This document shows, piece by piece, positions 12,458 through 26,436 of a stretch of 64,000 nucleotides of DNA (position 1 is its first letter; each line of letters starts with the position of its first letter). Made by a program: the position numbers and the translations under genes. The notes beneath the pieces are model-generated. The model did no database searches and had not been told where the DNA came from. It saw nothing but the letters and a program-made list of their open reading frames with translations. This DNA is from Dysidea avara (lineage: Eukaryota; Porifera; Demospongiae; Dictyoceratida; Dysideidae). The stretch is taken from NCBI RefSeq assembly GCF_963678975.1, contig NC_089279.1, forward strand, positions 30,716,660 to 30,780,659, read 5' to 3'.

Positions 12458-12694
12458 CACTGCTTGAAGATTCTTAGTTTACTAATTTGTTAAGATGCCT
12501 TACTGTACTTATACTGATAGTAAAGTGTCAGTAAACTTAAGTATATGGAACATAATTATTTTACTAAGTTTTAAACTCTCAGTAAAACATCAGTGAATGC
12601 GGGTTTACTGAAAAACTACTAAAATAACAAACAATTAACTGTTCCATATACTGGGGATATACCACTGTAGTAAACTAAGATACTTCAAGCAGTG
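12458..12694. mobile_element. Small TIR element (MITE)
   Basis: The ends are inverted repeats: CACTGCTTGAAGATTCTTAG on the left against ...CTAAGATACTTCAAGCAGTG on the right. Nested inner inverted repeats (agtatatggaac / gttccatatact; cagtaaac / gtttactg) make the whole ~237 bp a hairpin. A further single end of the same family lies at about 56905-56935 (agtaaactaagaaacttcaa). No coding capacity. The target duplication is not clear. Confidence 0.65.
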
Positions 12695-13702
12695 ACAGTG
12701 TGTGATATTTATGACTGTACTGCGTCAGGCTAATGTATACTGTTGCATTAATGTCTGTTTGCATTTCAAATCAACTTTTTGGGAAATTTGTTTTAAATGT
12801 TACTGTGGGGACCTAACTGTAATTGATTGCACATCTGTGTTTAATACATCAAGACACACGGTAGTGTGTCGTGCGGCCCAAGAAGCCGGCGCGCCACACC
12901 GTGAGTATATTGACAGGAAGAACGAAAACGTCATTTTCACACCTTTGTATCTCGGTGATCACTTATCTGATTGGAACCAAATTTGCTACACAGTTGCCCG
13001 CCAGCCAAGGGAGTCTACATTCCAAATTTAAAGGAAATCGCTCCAGCCATTTCCGAGATACGAGCTGCCAAAGTTTCGTTTTTTTTTTCTTCTTCTTCGT
13101 CTTTTCGCACACTTGCAAAAATTGCTATAACACGCAAACGCGTACTCCGATCGCCTTGAAATTTGGCACACAGAAAGGGAGAACAAAGGCGAATCCTAGC
13201 ATCAAATTTGGTACAAATCCAATGAATGGTTCAGGAGTTATGACCGATTATTCGCGTAAAACAAGATCGATTTGTTGTCACGCCTACAGGGTAAACCGCT
13301 TCATGGAATGAGTTGAAAATTGCTATGTAGATGGAGTAACCATCGTAGTAGTGCCTTTTGGTGGTTTGAAAGGAATCGAGATAAAGACCACGGAGATATG
13401 ACACAAAACCCAACCTGTGTCACAATTACGCGATCGATTTTTATGAATAAAAAAGTATTAGTTTTCACGCCTACTAGGCAAACCGCTTAGAGCAATGAGC
13501 TGAAAATCGGTGTATAGCTGGAATAATCTTCATAGAAAGTCCTTGCAGTAGTACAGAAGAATCGGATTACAAATCACTGAGTTATGATTCGAAAGCCAAC
13601 TCCGTGTAGCAAATGCGAGATCGAGATACTCTAATAGAACAGTCACCCTAATAGAGCATTCGGCTAATTTATTATAGAATTTTATTACATCACAAGTTAT
13701 TC

Positions 13703-16700
13703 TGTAGGGAGTTCAGCTGCAAACAGTCAATCTTATAGACAGTTCAGCAAGAAGACAGTCACCATGAGGAGAGTTAAGCAAATATATCACTATAGAAATT
13801 CAGAACATTATTACAAGTCACCCTGAAGAAAGTTCAGCTATAAACAAGTCATGCACTGTGTAGAGAATTCAGCTACAATTAAGTCACTCTCTAGAGAATT
13901 CAGTTACACAGAATTCAGCTACACACAAGTGACTGTGGAGAGAGTTCAGCTACAAACAAATTACCCTTTAGAGTGATCAGCTACAAACAAAACACTTTGC
14001 AGGGTGTTCAGCTGCAACAAATCAACCTTTAGAGCAATCAGCAATGAACAAATCAACACAAATCTACCTGTAGAGAGATCAGCTAGAAACAAATCACCCT
14101 GAAGAGAGTTCAGCTACAAAAAATCACCCTGTAGAGACATCAGCTAGAAACTAGACACAATGTAAGGAGTTCAGCTACAAGCAATCACCCTGTAGAGAGT
14201 TCAGCTAAAACAAATCAACCTACAGAGAGATCAGCTACAAACAAATCACCTTATAGAGAGTTCAACTACAAACAGATTACCTGTAGAGAGATCGGCTTCC
14301 AACAAATCAACCTGCAGAGAGATCAGCTACACACAAATCAACTTGTAGAGAGATCAGCTACAAACAAATCCCCCTGTAGAGAGATCAGCTAGAAACTACA
14401 CACAATGTAAGGAGTTCAGCTACAAACAAATCACCCTGTAGAGAGATCAGCTACAAACTAGACACAAAGTAAGGAGTTCAGCTACAAGTAAATTACCCTG
14501 TAGAGAGTTCATCTACAAACAAATCAACCTGTAGAGCAATCAGCTAGAAACAAATCACCCTGAAGAGAGGTCAGCTACAAAAAATCACCCTGTAGAGAGA
14601 TCAGTTAGAAACACATCACCCTGAAGAGAGGTCAGCTACACAAAAATCACCCTGTAGAGAGATCAGCTACAAACAAATTGCCCTGTAGAGAGATCAGCTA
14701 CAAGCAAACACCCTGTAGAGAGTTCAGCAACAAAGAAACCACCATGTAGAGAGTTCAGCTACAAACAAATTACCCTGTAGAGAGATCGGCTACAAACAAA
14801 TCAGCCTGTAGAGAGTTCAGCTAAAACAAATCAACCTGCAGAGAGATCAACTACAAACAAATCACCTTAAAGAGAGTTCAGCTACAAACAAATTACCCTA
14901 TAGAGAGATCGGCTACAAACAAATCAACCTGCAGAGAGATCAGCTACACACAAATCAACTTGTAGAGAGATCAACTACAAACAAATCACCCTGTAGAGAG
15001 ATCAGCTAGAAACTACACACAATGTAAGGAGTTCAGCTACAAATAAATCACCCTGTAGAGAGTTCAGCTAAAACAAATCAACCTGCAGAGAGATCAGCTA
15101 CAAACAAATCACCTTTTAGACAGTTCAGCTACAAATAAATTACCTTATAGAGAGATCGGCTACAAACAAATCAACCTGCAGAGAGATCAGCTACACACAA
15201 TTCAACTTGTAGAGAGATCAGCTACAAACAAATCACCCTGTAGAGAGATCAGCTAGAAACTAGTCACAATGTAAGGAGTTCAGCTACAAGCAAATCACCA
15301 TGTAGAGAGTTCAGCTACAAACAAACCAACCTGTAGAGCGATCAGCTAGAAACAAATCACCCTGAAGAGAGGTCAGCTACAAAAAATCACCCTGTAGAGA
15401 TATCAGCTAGAAACAAATCACCCTGAAGAGAGGTCAGCTACAAAAAAATCACCTTGTAGAGAGATCGGCTAGATACAAATCACCCTGAAGAGAGGTCAGC
15501 TACAAGCAAAACACTTTGCAGAGAATTCAGCTACAAACAAATCAGCTTGTAGAGAGATCAGTTACACACAAATCAACCTGTAGAGAGACAAGCTAGAAAC
15601 AAATCACCCTGTAGAGAGTAGCTACAAGCAAAACACCCTGTAGAGAGTTCAGCAACAAAGAAACCACCATGTAGAGAGTTCAGCTGCGAACAAATCACCT
15701 TATAGAGAGTTCAGCTACAAACAAATCACCCTGTAGAGAGATCAGCTAGAAACTAGACACAATGTAAGGATTTCAGCTACAAGCAAATCACCCTTTAGTG
15801 AGTTCAGCTACAAACAAATCAACCTGCAGTGAGATCACCTACAAAAAAGTACCTTGTACAGAGTTCAGCTACAAACAAATTACCCTGTAGAGAGATCGGC
15901 TACAAACAAATCAACCAGTAGAAAGATCAGCTACACACAAATCAACTTGTAGAGAGATCAGCTACAAACAAATCACCCTGTAGAGAGATCAGCTAGAAAC
16001 TAGACACAATGTAAGGAGTTCAGCTACAAGTAAATCACCCTGTAGAGAGTTCAGCTACAAACAAATCAACCTGCAGTGAGATCACCTACAAAAAAGCACC
16101 TTGTACAGAGTTCAGCTACAAACAAATTACCCTGTAGAGAGATCGGCTACAAACAAATCAACCAGTAGAAAGATCAGCTACACACAAATCAACTTGTAGA
16201 GAGATCAGCTACAAACAAACCACCCTGTAGAGAGATCAGCTAGAAACTAGACACAATGTAAGGAGTTCAGCTACAAGTAAATCACCCTGTAGAGAGTTCA
16301 GCTAAAACAAATCATCCTGCAGAGAGATCAGCTACAAATAAATCACTTTACAGACAGTTCAGCTACAAACAAATTACCTTGTAGAGAGATCGGCTGCAAA
16401 TTAATCAACCTGCAGAGAGATCAGCTACACACAAATCAACTTGTAGAGAGATCAGCTACAAACAAATCACCCTGTAGAGCGATCAGCTAGAAACTAGATA
16501 CAATGCAAGGAGTTCAGCTACAAGCAAAATCACCTTTTAGTGAGTTCAGCTGCAAACAAATCAACCTGCAGTGAGATCACCCACAAAAACGCACTTGTAC
16601 AGAGTTCAGTTACAAACAAATCACCCTGTAGAGAGATCAGGTAGAAGAATTCACCTTGTAGAGAGTTCAGCAACAAAGAAACCACCATGTAGAGAGTTCA

Positions 16701-17708
16701 GCTGCAAACAAATCACCCAGTAGAAAGATCAGCTAGAAGAAGTTACCTTGTAGAGAGTTCAGTTACAAAGAAACCATCGTATAGAGAGTTCAGCTACAAA
16801 GAAATTACCCCGTAGAGAGTTCAGCTAGAAGAAGTCACCTTGTAAAGAGTTCAGCTACAAAGAAAACATCATGTACAGAGTTCAGCTACAAAGAAACCAC
16901 CTGTACAGAATTCAACTACAAACAAATTACCCTGTATAGAGATCAGCTAGAAGAAGTTACCTTGTAGATCGTTCAGCTACAACAATTCATCCTGTAAAAA
17001 GATCAGCTAGAAGAAGTCACCTTGTAGAGTGTTCATTTACAAAGAAACCATCATGTAGAGAGTTCAGCTGCAAACAAATCACTCTGTAGAGAGTTCAGCT
17101 ACCAAGAAACCGCCATGTAGAGAGTTCAGCCTCATACAAACCACCTTGTAGAGAATTCAACTACAACAAATCACCCTGTAGAGAAGAAATTACCATGTAG
17201 AGAGTTCAGCTACAAAGAAACCATCATGTAGGGAGTTCAGCTACAAGAAACCACCATGTAGAGAGTTTAGCTGCAAACAAATCACCTGTAGAGAGTTCAG
17301 CTAGAAACAAATCACACCGTAGAGAGATCAGCTGGACGAAGTCACCTTGTAGAGAGTTCAGCTACAAAGAAACCATCATGTAGAGAGTTCAGCTGCAAAC
17401 AAATTACCCTGCAGAGAGTTCAGCTACAAACAAATCACCCTGTAGAGAGTTCAGCTAGACGAAGTCACCTTATAGAGAGTTCAGCTACAAAGAAACCATC
17501 ATGTAGAGAGTTCGGCTACAAAGACACCATCATGTAGAGAGTTTAGCTGCAAACAAACCACCTGTAGAGAGTTCAGCTAGAAACAAAATACCCTGTAGAG
17601 AGACCAGTTAGAAGAGGTTACCTTGTAGAGAGTTCAGCTACAAAGAAACCATCCTGTATATAGTTCAGCTACATTTCAAGTCACCCAGTAGAGAGATCAG
17701 CTGCAAAA
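13703..17708. repeat. 31-bp minisatellite array 2
   Basis: About 4.0 kb of the same 31-bp monomer family as 6726-10260, in the same order of variant monomers, with extra blocks (for example around 14190-14440 and 16040-16230, where a ~190-bp block repeats its predecessor). The differences are block gains or losses plus scattered substitutions, as expected from unequal exchange after a recent duplication. Confidence 0.95.
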
Positions 17709-17912
17709 AATATCCTGTGGGGAATAATGGGCATGTAATAAATATATGTATATAATTTGTATAATTACTAATAAAATCAAAAAATAATTGAAGTACTAAA
17801 ATTCTTCTTTAAGTTCTTCTTCCTGTAGTAAAGAAAAAACACATGGGTTAAAAAAGCCCCAAAGCCAGCCATAGGCCGGCTTTGCAGTATACAAATACAA
17901 AAAGAAGTGATA

Positions 17913-18234
17913 TCTAATCAAAAACAGCCAAGCTGTAAAAAAAGGTGCGGCCCCCAAAAAGGCCATGGTGAAAAAAGATGTGAAATCCAAGGTGGCGGCC
18001 AAGAAATGGCTGTGATGGTAGGTTAATGGTTACATTTTAATAACAACAATTCAGGTGAATTTTGTGCCGCTTGGCCTTGGCACCAAATTCACCTGAATTG
18101 TTGTTATTAAAATGTAACCATTAACCTACCATCACAGCCATTTCTTGGCCGCCACCTTGGATTTCACATCTTTTTTCACCATGGCCTTTTTGGGGGCCGC
18201 ACCTTTTTTTACAGCTTGGCTGTTTTTGATTAGA
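17913..18234. repeat. 322-bp near-perfect palindrome (fold-back) 2
   Basis: Copy of 10467-10788 with the same length and end sequences. It forms the right end of element copy 2. Its arms cover both orientations of the GGTGCGGCCCCCAAAAAGGC segment. Confidence 0.9.
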
Positions 18235-18932
18235 TATATTATACAGGAGAGTTCACTGGTATCAGTGAATATATTACTATAGCTGTTTGCTATGCTTTTA
18301 TAACTATCTGACCAAAAATTTGCTAAACTATAATATTTTTATTATGGAGAAGTAAAGTTAGTTTCCGACTTCTGAGATCTATGCTAGAATTACAACTGAA
18401 ATTGATAGTCATATTGGGTATGATTATAAACACATCTGAATGTGATATTAGTAATTACTGGCAGTGGAATACCTTATTAGTCACAGCATCTGTACAATGT
18501 ATATACCAGTGTTTATAGAGTTACATATGTATAATGAATACTGATCAAAACCTCCTGTATAGCATGGCTAGTACATGTGTATAAACATGACTTCATGCAT
18601 GACAAGTTTAGTGCATGTAACATGCTGCTCATTGTCATTGGAATGAGTGTATGTGTGTAAATGTGACCAATGTTTATATTTTATGTTTGCTGATCTTTAT
18701 TGAATGGGTTGATGTGTGGTGTGCAATATAGTTTATCAAAATAATATAGTTTAATATAGCAGAGTCTAGTAAATTAAAATAAATGAATTATGAATGTATA
18801 AAATAAACAGTGCAAAATTCTATTTGTAACTTCGCTGATGATATAAAAAAAATTCATGAAAATTAAAATTTATTTTTGGAATATAAAATGTTTTGTCAAG
18901 TTCAAAAATAGTTTTAATCATTTGTTTAAAGA
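18235..18932. other. Intergenic, 3' of TGF-beta gene
   Basis: No open frame or repeat of note. On the minus strand a poly(A) signal (AATAAA; plus-strand TTTATT at about 18869) lies ~60 nt past the TGF-beta stop, so a short 3' UTR is likely. Confidence 0.5.
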
Positions 18933-20269
18933 TTAAATACAGCCACACGTGGCAGCTTTAATTGGGACATCTTTCTTAACAATGTACTCATGAAGCTCAT
19001 CATTGTAGAACACCATACTGATCTTCTCATAACTGTCAGGCACACAGCATCTCTTGGGTGATCCATCCAGACCCTTAGTCCTGTAGTTGTGTAGAGAAAC
19101 AATGGTTGCATGGTCGGTAACTGATTTTACTGGGAGTCTTATACAGTGTCCTGCACACGTTCCAGCATTGAATGATTCTGGGAGCACGAGGTGCATACTA
19201 CCGATGCTTACCATGGTGTGGTTGACTTCTAGATCTTGAAGATGACATGATACATGTGTTGTCTTTATAACATTTTCCGTTGGATTAGTTTCAGTTTTAT
19301 TTGCTTTCTCAGTGGGTTCTTCACGTTTTGCTTCATGGTTTTCTTTGTGGCTAGTTGGGATTTCTTCATCCAAATTCAACAATCCTTCTAAGAATTTGGA
19401 GCTGTAATCATATGTGAATACAACAAGCAGTGGTTGGGTGTTTGATATATCAGCTTGTTCCCCTTGAGAAAAAGTCCCTGTGCAAGATAGTTGCTGTCCT
19501 CCACTAGACAAAACAACTAGTAGCCCATGGTTTACCCATCCCTGCTTCCAGTTTTCAACTAACGAAGTGAGGTCAAAGCTTTTCCATCCTGGATTGGACT
19601 TGATTTGTTTGAAGCTAAGCTTGAAAGATGGTTCAAATTCTTCATCACTCAACAAGTAGTAAATGTCAATATCATACTGATCAACTGCCATTGAGTTCTT
19701 CTGCAGTAGACGAAGTTCAGCATGAATCACATCCTCTTCATCCATCTTGTCTTTGTCCACATCAAACTTGTAATAACCACAGCCATCATCTGCAAGGAAT
19801 AGGTAGTTCATCATTTGAATGCAAAATGCAGACTATACAATATGTGAACACTCAACAATAACATGTCTCCCTTATACACAATTGCAATTACTTTTTTGGG
19901 AACTGGTATGCACATGCACATGTACACAATATACACATTCATTGGTGCATTTTTTTTTGTATTAGATGACTTACCCTCTGCTCTGTTCTCATAGGATCGT
20001 ATCGTATTGGCTTCAGTCATCTGGTAATCCAATGGTAATGGAGTTGGTCCACTTAGCTTCATGTAGATTTCATTCACGTAACCATGAATGGACTGGTCCA
20101 AGTTCACAGAACCACTATTAGCAGATGGATCTTGATTGGCATCTCTGCGAACATCCTTCACTATATGATGCTCTTTGTCCAAATCCGAAATGGGTAGTGA
20201 GTAAGCTTTTGGACAGCTAAAAGCAAGAAGCAGTTGCGGTACTACAACCAGATAAACTGATAACTTCAT
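18933..20269 (-). CDS. TGF-beta superfamily ligand precursor
   Basis: CDS complement(join(18933..19789,19975..20269)), 383 aa. The start at 20269 gives a signal peptide (MKLSVYLVVVPQLLLAFSC). A 185-nt phase-1 intron has donor GTAAGT and acceptor TTGCAG. The propeptide shows the conserved strand-helix features (W-K-S-F-D-L-T, NHGLLVVL, residues ~165-195). The C-terminal cystine knot spans residues ~280-382: C280, C310, C314, the C346-C347 pair followed by VP, and final C380-G-C382. All seven expected cysteines are present, including the one used for dimer linkage. Two oddities: no RXXR furin site precedes the knot (only EAKR ending at residue 254), and the usual tryptophans after the first cysteine are absent (IGSMHLVLPES). 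The role is a secreted dimeric ligand for serine/threonine kinase receptors signalling through Smads. Assignment to BMP, activin or TGF-beta type is not possible by eye. Confidence 0.93.
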
Positions 20270-20344
20270 GTTTCCCTGCTGGATCTCTTCCTTGTAGAAC
20301 TCCTGAATGTGTTGAAGTATATAGATATAGTTCACTTCTATCAA

Positions 20345-23300
20345 GCTGCTCTCTTTTATACTAATTTATTAATGTATCATATTTCTCTGATGTAATGAGG
20401 TATGTAATTACAATCTTACTATTGTGGGCTGGTTGGTTAATCCCTGACACCCCTTAATTTTGAGATTCGTGGTATTTGATATCCAATACTATGATCTTAA
20501 TTACGTAGTTCTGTAATAGCTGGAACTAAAAATTGTGACTAATTAAAAAGTTTGATTAAAGGCTGTAAGTTGCAATCATTTAGCTATGTTGTGCCTTCTC
20601 TGAATTTTACATCCAAAATTGCAAATGGTTAATTCTAATATAGAGATCTTTCCTAACAAAAACTCAACCTTAAACACTTGAATTTAGATACTCTTAAAGC
20701 TTGCATTATTGTATAATTAATTTATTTATTTTTAGCTATAGTAAATTTTATTAGATGTGATGTACTCTTACTACATTGTCATGGCATAGTACTTAGTAGC
20801 CTTAATCATTAGTCATAAAGTTGTTGAGAAACAATACTTATAGTGGTGGGGTGACTGCATGACTTATTACGTGATGCTATATTGTGAGTGCTAATGGTGG
20901 AAGAACCCAGATGGCTCATACCATATTTTGCTACCGATATCAATAGTTCCAATACTTCATTACAGGATGGGGTCCAAGATGACACTAGCTGCATGCACAT
21001 ATTTAGTAGAAAAGATAAAATTGGAAAGTAGCTACATACAAATTTGTAAGTGCATTTTTGTAACTTAGCAACTTACATAAAATACTGGGTATAGTAATGA
21101 ATTACTGAATAGTGTCATTGATAGCAATTTAACACTTCAGTTAATGCATGTCTTGTAGAAAGGTTCAAATGGATTGGATTACTGTTTTTTTAACTCCTAT
21201 CAAGAGTAGTGATTACATACCTATACACTCTGGCTACACATACATCAAGGCTGCACGGACTGCCATCATGAGCCAATAATAAAAGGGAGTGCTACCACCT
21301 ACACTGTGTGTGACACATAGGCTCCATGACTGTGGTGTTATTGTATGGTGAGTGTTGAGTATACATAGTATTATTATTGTGAGGCTGCATTGAGATGTTT
21401 TTGTATTGTTTATATATTGACAGACAATGGATAAAGCAATAAACATCAACAAATGCACAAGTATAAGTTATGGTAATTTTGTGGAAAATATTTTTGAATC
21501 AGAGTAAAATAATCTTTTCACTTTTCATCATTATGCATGTATAATGGTCTATTAAAGAGTACATTATGTTGAAGACAGATCAAGTTACCCTATATTTGTA
21601 TGTTTAATTTTTTTCTGTCCATTGAAACTTGATCTAAGCCATACAGCTGTACATAGCTCTGGCACATAGGTATAGACACTGATGGTATAACATGCTGATC
21701 ACGAGAGGCCTAAGAGATGGGGAGGTCACTGCCATGCAATTGCTATTTAACTGGAATTAGTCATGTGCAGTTTTAAAAGCACATATATATATACACTTCT
21801 CAATAACCACAATACTTTTATGAGTGACAGCTATACCATAATTCAATGTAAGATTTCAATTTTTATTTGTATATATAAGAATAATAAAGTGCGTGTCACT
21901 TCCTAGCAAGTATTGGAGATTGCTATATTTAGTACATCACAAATCAAAGAGTAGCCATAATTCTATACGTGTATTTTGAAAAGAAAACTTTGTAAACCAA
22001 CATTGCATGTATGTGGTTAATTGGTTTCAATTAATCAAATCATGGCTCATGATTACATAGTTCTCACAAACAAGTAATTGTTACCAGAGTATAGTGACCA
22101 CCCTTTTGCGGTTCTAAAGTTTCATATAACTGTAAACACTATAGTCAGTCCAGATCTAGATTACTGGGAGGTATGGGAACATTGGATGGAGGAGGTATCT
22201 CTCCTCTATATGGAGGAGCAAAGTTTAGTATGCTTCCCGCTACAACCCACATGTCCAAATTGGGTTTATCTACGTCAACCTCACTGATAATAGCAGAGGA
22301 TACCCCTGTAAGTGTTTTCTTCCTTGCATGTAGTCCCACACTGTATTAGTCCTTCCCACAATGTATATCTATAGACATCACTACCAGTATTCATGTAAAG
22401 ACACTTTCCTATAAGTGATGAATACCATTTTGGCAAATAAAAAGAACACTACACATAAATATGTGTACATATATTTATGCAATTTTCAAGCTTGGACAAT
22501 ATGCAGCATATTACAGCATACATGCATATACACAAACTTGCAAATCGTAACTTACAAATGATATACACTTCTCGTCATAACTATAGCTCTAAGTTCTTTT
22601 TTGGTGGTAAAGTGTTTGGTGATCTAATACATGACAAGAATGCTTTACACAATTCTTACAGTCCATTCCCATTGCATAAAATTGGCACACTTATAATTAT
22701 GTAGTATGTGCTTGACTAATACACCTGAGAAAACAGTTAAAGAAGACAGTCAAGTGGGTGTATTCTCAAGAGAAATAACATTTAAGTGATGAATAGAAGA
22801 GCACACATGCATGTGTAGTTCAGCTCCCCTAGAAGTTGGGGAAGGACCACACCAGACTGTGAATTGTGTGGTTTCCCAGCAAAAAAATTAATGGGTCATA
22901 CATAAAATGTCAGACATTTGAATGAAAAATGATTAGCAAGTCAAAATCTTGCATTCCACTGAGTTATAGCTATATGATCAGTGAGCGTTTAAATCTATAT
23001 TATTTATATGATTGCAATCTTGAATTTTCAGCTGATGAAGTGCAGATTTGTCAACTTTTCCTTCATCGTAAACATACTATACCATATATAGCTGTCTTCA
23101 GATGTGATCCATACTGTGTATAAATGTATATAGTATGGCTTGAACTATTACATTACTGAGCAGATCACGTGGTCCTTAACAAGTATCTAAAACTATACAC
23201 ATAATACATACAATAACATTCTATTGAATGGAGAGACCTATTATCCTATATAGCTAGGCTTATATAATTTGTGATGATGTGTTAGGTCACCTTCAATAGT

Positions 23301-23519
23301 ATAGTGCTACTTTCTGGAGTATACATTCCCAACTACAATCTCTGAGTTGCTTAGCAATGTGTGGTTTAATTATTAATTATGCATGCAGACTAGTAAATAA
23401 TGAAAACCAACCTGATTACATACTAGTTAATATTACTAGAGATTCACAACATATTCATATGCTACTTGTATACATGCATACAGTAAATTGATGGTATGAC
23501 AATTAATGTCTGATACAAT
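20345..23519. other. Noncoding region upstream of TGF-beta gene
   Basis: About 3.2 kb with only short open frames lacking recognisable domains. It probably includes the minus-strand promoter of the TGF-beta gene near 20270-20400. No promoter element could be identified with confidence. Confidence 0.5.
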
Positions 23520-24372
23520 TATAGCAAGAAGTCAGAATATCCTCCTGTTATAATTGATGACCAACGTCTTACAGCTGTCACTCAGCAATGCTATTTAGGA
23601 ATAATTTTTGATTGTTGTCTTCAGTGGAATGTTCAGGTGTCTGAAGTGTGTCACAAGTGCTCTTATTATTTATATCTCATTGGATGCAGTCACAAACATC
23701 TACCTGTTTCCCTTCTTAAGTTGTTAATGGAGTCCCTCATTTCATCACGCATCATGTGTGCTCTACCAGTGTGGGGACCCCCTCTTCTTAATCACCAAGT
23801 TGGCTGCTTACAGCGTATACAGAATAGGGAAGTGAGGGTAGTCTTCTCCCTTAAGAAGTATGATCATGTGTCTGTACCACGTGAACAGCTAGGTTGGCCT
23901 AACATATCAGAAGAAATTGAGATCCGTAGCTTGGCAGCATTTCATCGTCACTGTTTTAGTCGCCAGTGCCTGCAACTGCAACATTTGGCCGCTCTCACAC
24001 CTATAACACTCAGTGTAAGGCCTATTTTGCTAACAGTACTTACCATCATCTGGCTAGAACACAGCAATATTGTTGACATTGTGCCACTTGCTGGTGGAAT
24101 AAGTTACCATTTGAAGTGCCCTGCAAGCATGGAGAATTTGTTACTTTAACAAAGACTCACTATATGACTAATAATAGTTAATTTGTGTATTATTTAATTG
24201 TATTGCTTTGTATTTGTCATGTCTTGTATGTTTTTCAGTTTTGTACTTGTGTATTTGTATGTGTCTCAGTGTACTCTGACATGGAAGAATGGTTATGCCG
24301 AACATCATGAGTTTAAACAAAAAATCAAATCAGTTCATACTATGAACTCTTGATAATAAAGATAACAAAGAG
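23520..24372 (+). pseudogene. LINE reverse transcriptase fragment (3' end)
   Basis: An open frame (~23525-24149) encodes the connection region after the RT catalytic core: CYLGIIFDCCLQWN (family form YLGV.D..L.W), then LLMESLISSRIMCALPVWGP, LQRIQNREVRVVF, KYDHV and LGWPNISEEIEIRSLAAFHR. These are typical of non-LTR retrotransposon ORF2 C-termini. The endonuclease and catalytic RT motifs are missing, so this is a 5'-truncated dead copy. Noncoding 3' sequence follows to an A-rich end (TGATAATAAAGATAAC) near 24355-24372. Confidence 0.8.
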
Positions 24373-24596
24373 ATGATATCGGTGTCTATACTTTTCAGGG
24401 ATGCCATGTAGTTTAATAGTAGTGGAGACATATTCAAAAGGTTTGGAAACGGCCGAGGGCTAACAGTTTGAAGTGGATGCAATTCCAGCGTTAAAGGACA
24501 CTGTAAGTATTTTTAATCAACAAAAGTAATAGTAATAAAATAATAAAACTTGTAATAATAAATTAAACTGTATTTATAGTGTGCAATTACAATATG

Positions 24597-24873
24597 CAGA
24601 GGTGGATCCAGGGTAGGTTCAAAGGGTTCCATGGAACCCCCCTTTTGAAAGAGCCTCTAATTCGAGATACTTTAATAGAGCAGTCACAGTATTCTTCTGA
24701 GGAGCAGTATAGCAAGCTACGTATGTAGTTATATATTTTAGGAGATGTAGTTGATAGAGAGATGTAGGGCAGGTATTGTCTGCAGGTAGTTACCTTTTTT
24801 TGGTCTTCAACTTACAGCTAGGCTGCAATTCCAGAGTGGAACCCCCCTTTTATAAAATCTGGATCCGCCCCTG
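24597..24873. mobile_element. hAT-like MITE A (CAGGGGCGGATCCAG ends, 5-bp TSD)
   Basis: The right end is ...CTGGATCCGCCCCTG and the left end is the mutated CAGAGGTGGATCCAGG. It is flanked by the 5-bp repeat ATATG (24592-24596 and 24874-24878). Next to the ends are GGAACCCCCCTTTT tracts. Inside it carries one dispersed motif (24661-24690) and TGGTCTTCAACTT, the reverse complement of a segment in element B (39354-39663). Nonautonomous. Confidence 0.7.

Positions 24874-26436
<1,563 letters not shown>

Larger units (their letters stand above)
12849..18234. mobile_element. Minisatellite-bearing mobile element, copy 2
   Basis: This 5386-bp copy is nearly identical to 5852-10788 over leader, tail and palindrome. 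The ~450-bp length difference lies mainly in the array and corresponds to whole groups of 31-bp monomers. Outside both borders the sequence differs from copy 1 (left ...gtttaatacA, right Tatattatacagg). Parts: hairpin 12857-12903, leader 12904-13702, dispersed motif 13619-13660, array 13703-17708, palindrome 17913-18234. High identity implies recent copying or gene conversion. Confidence 0.65.

Noticed and set aside
12871..13311. 146-codon open frame in the element leader
   Set aside because: The equivalent frame in copy 1 is broken by length changes in the T-rich tract, several frames are equally open, and there is no domain.
6726..17708. CRISPR-like array from regular ~31-bp repeats
   Set aside because: The repeats are contiguous with no unique spacers and lie in eukaryotic DNA; this is a minisatellite.
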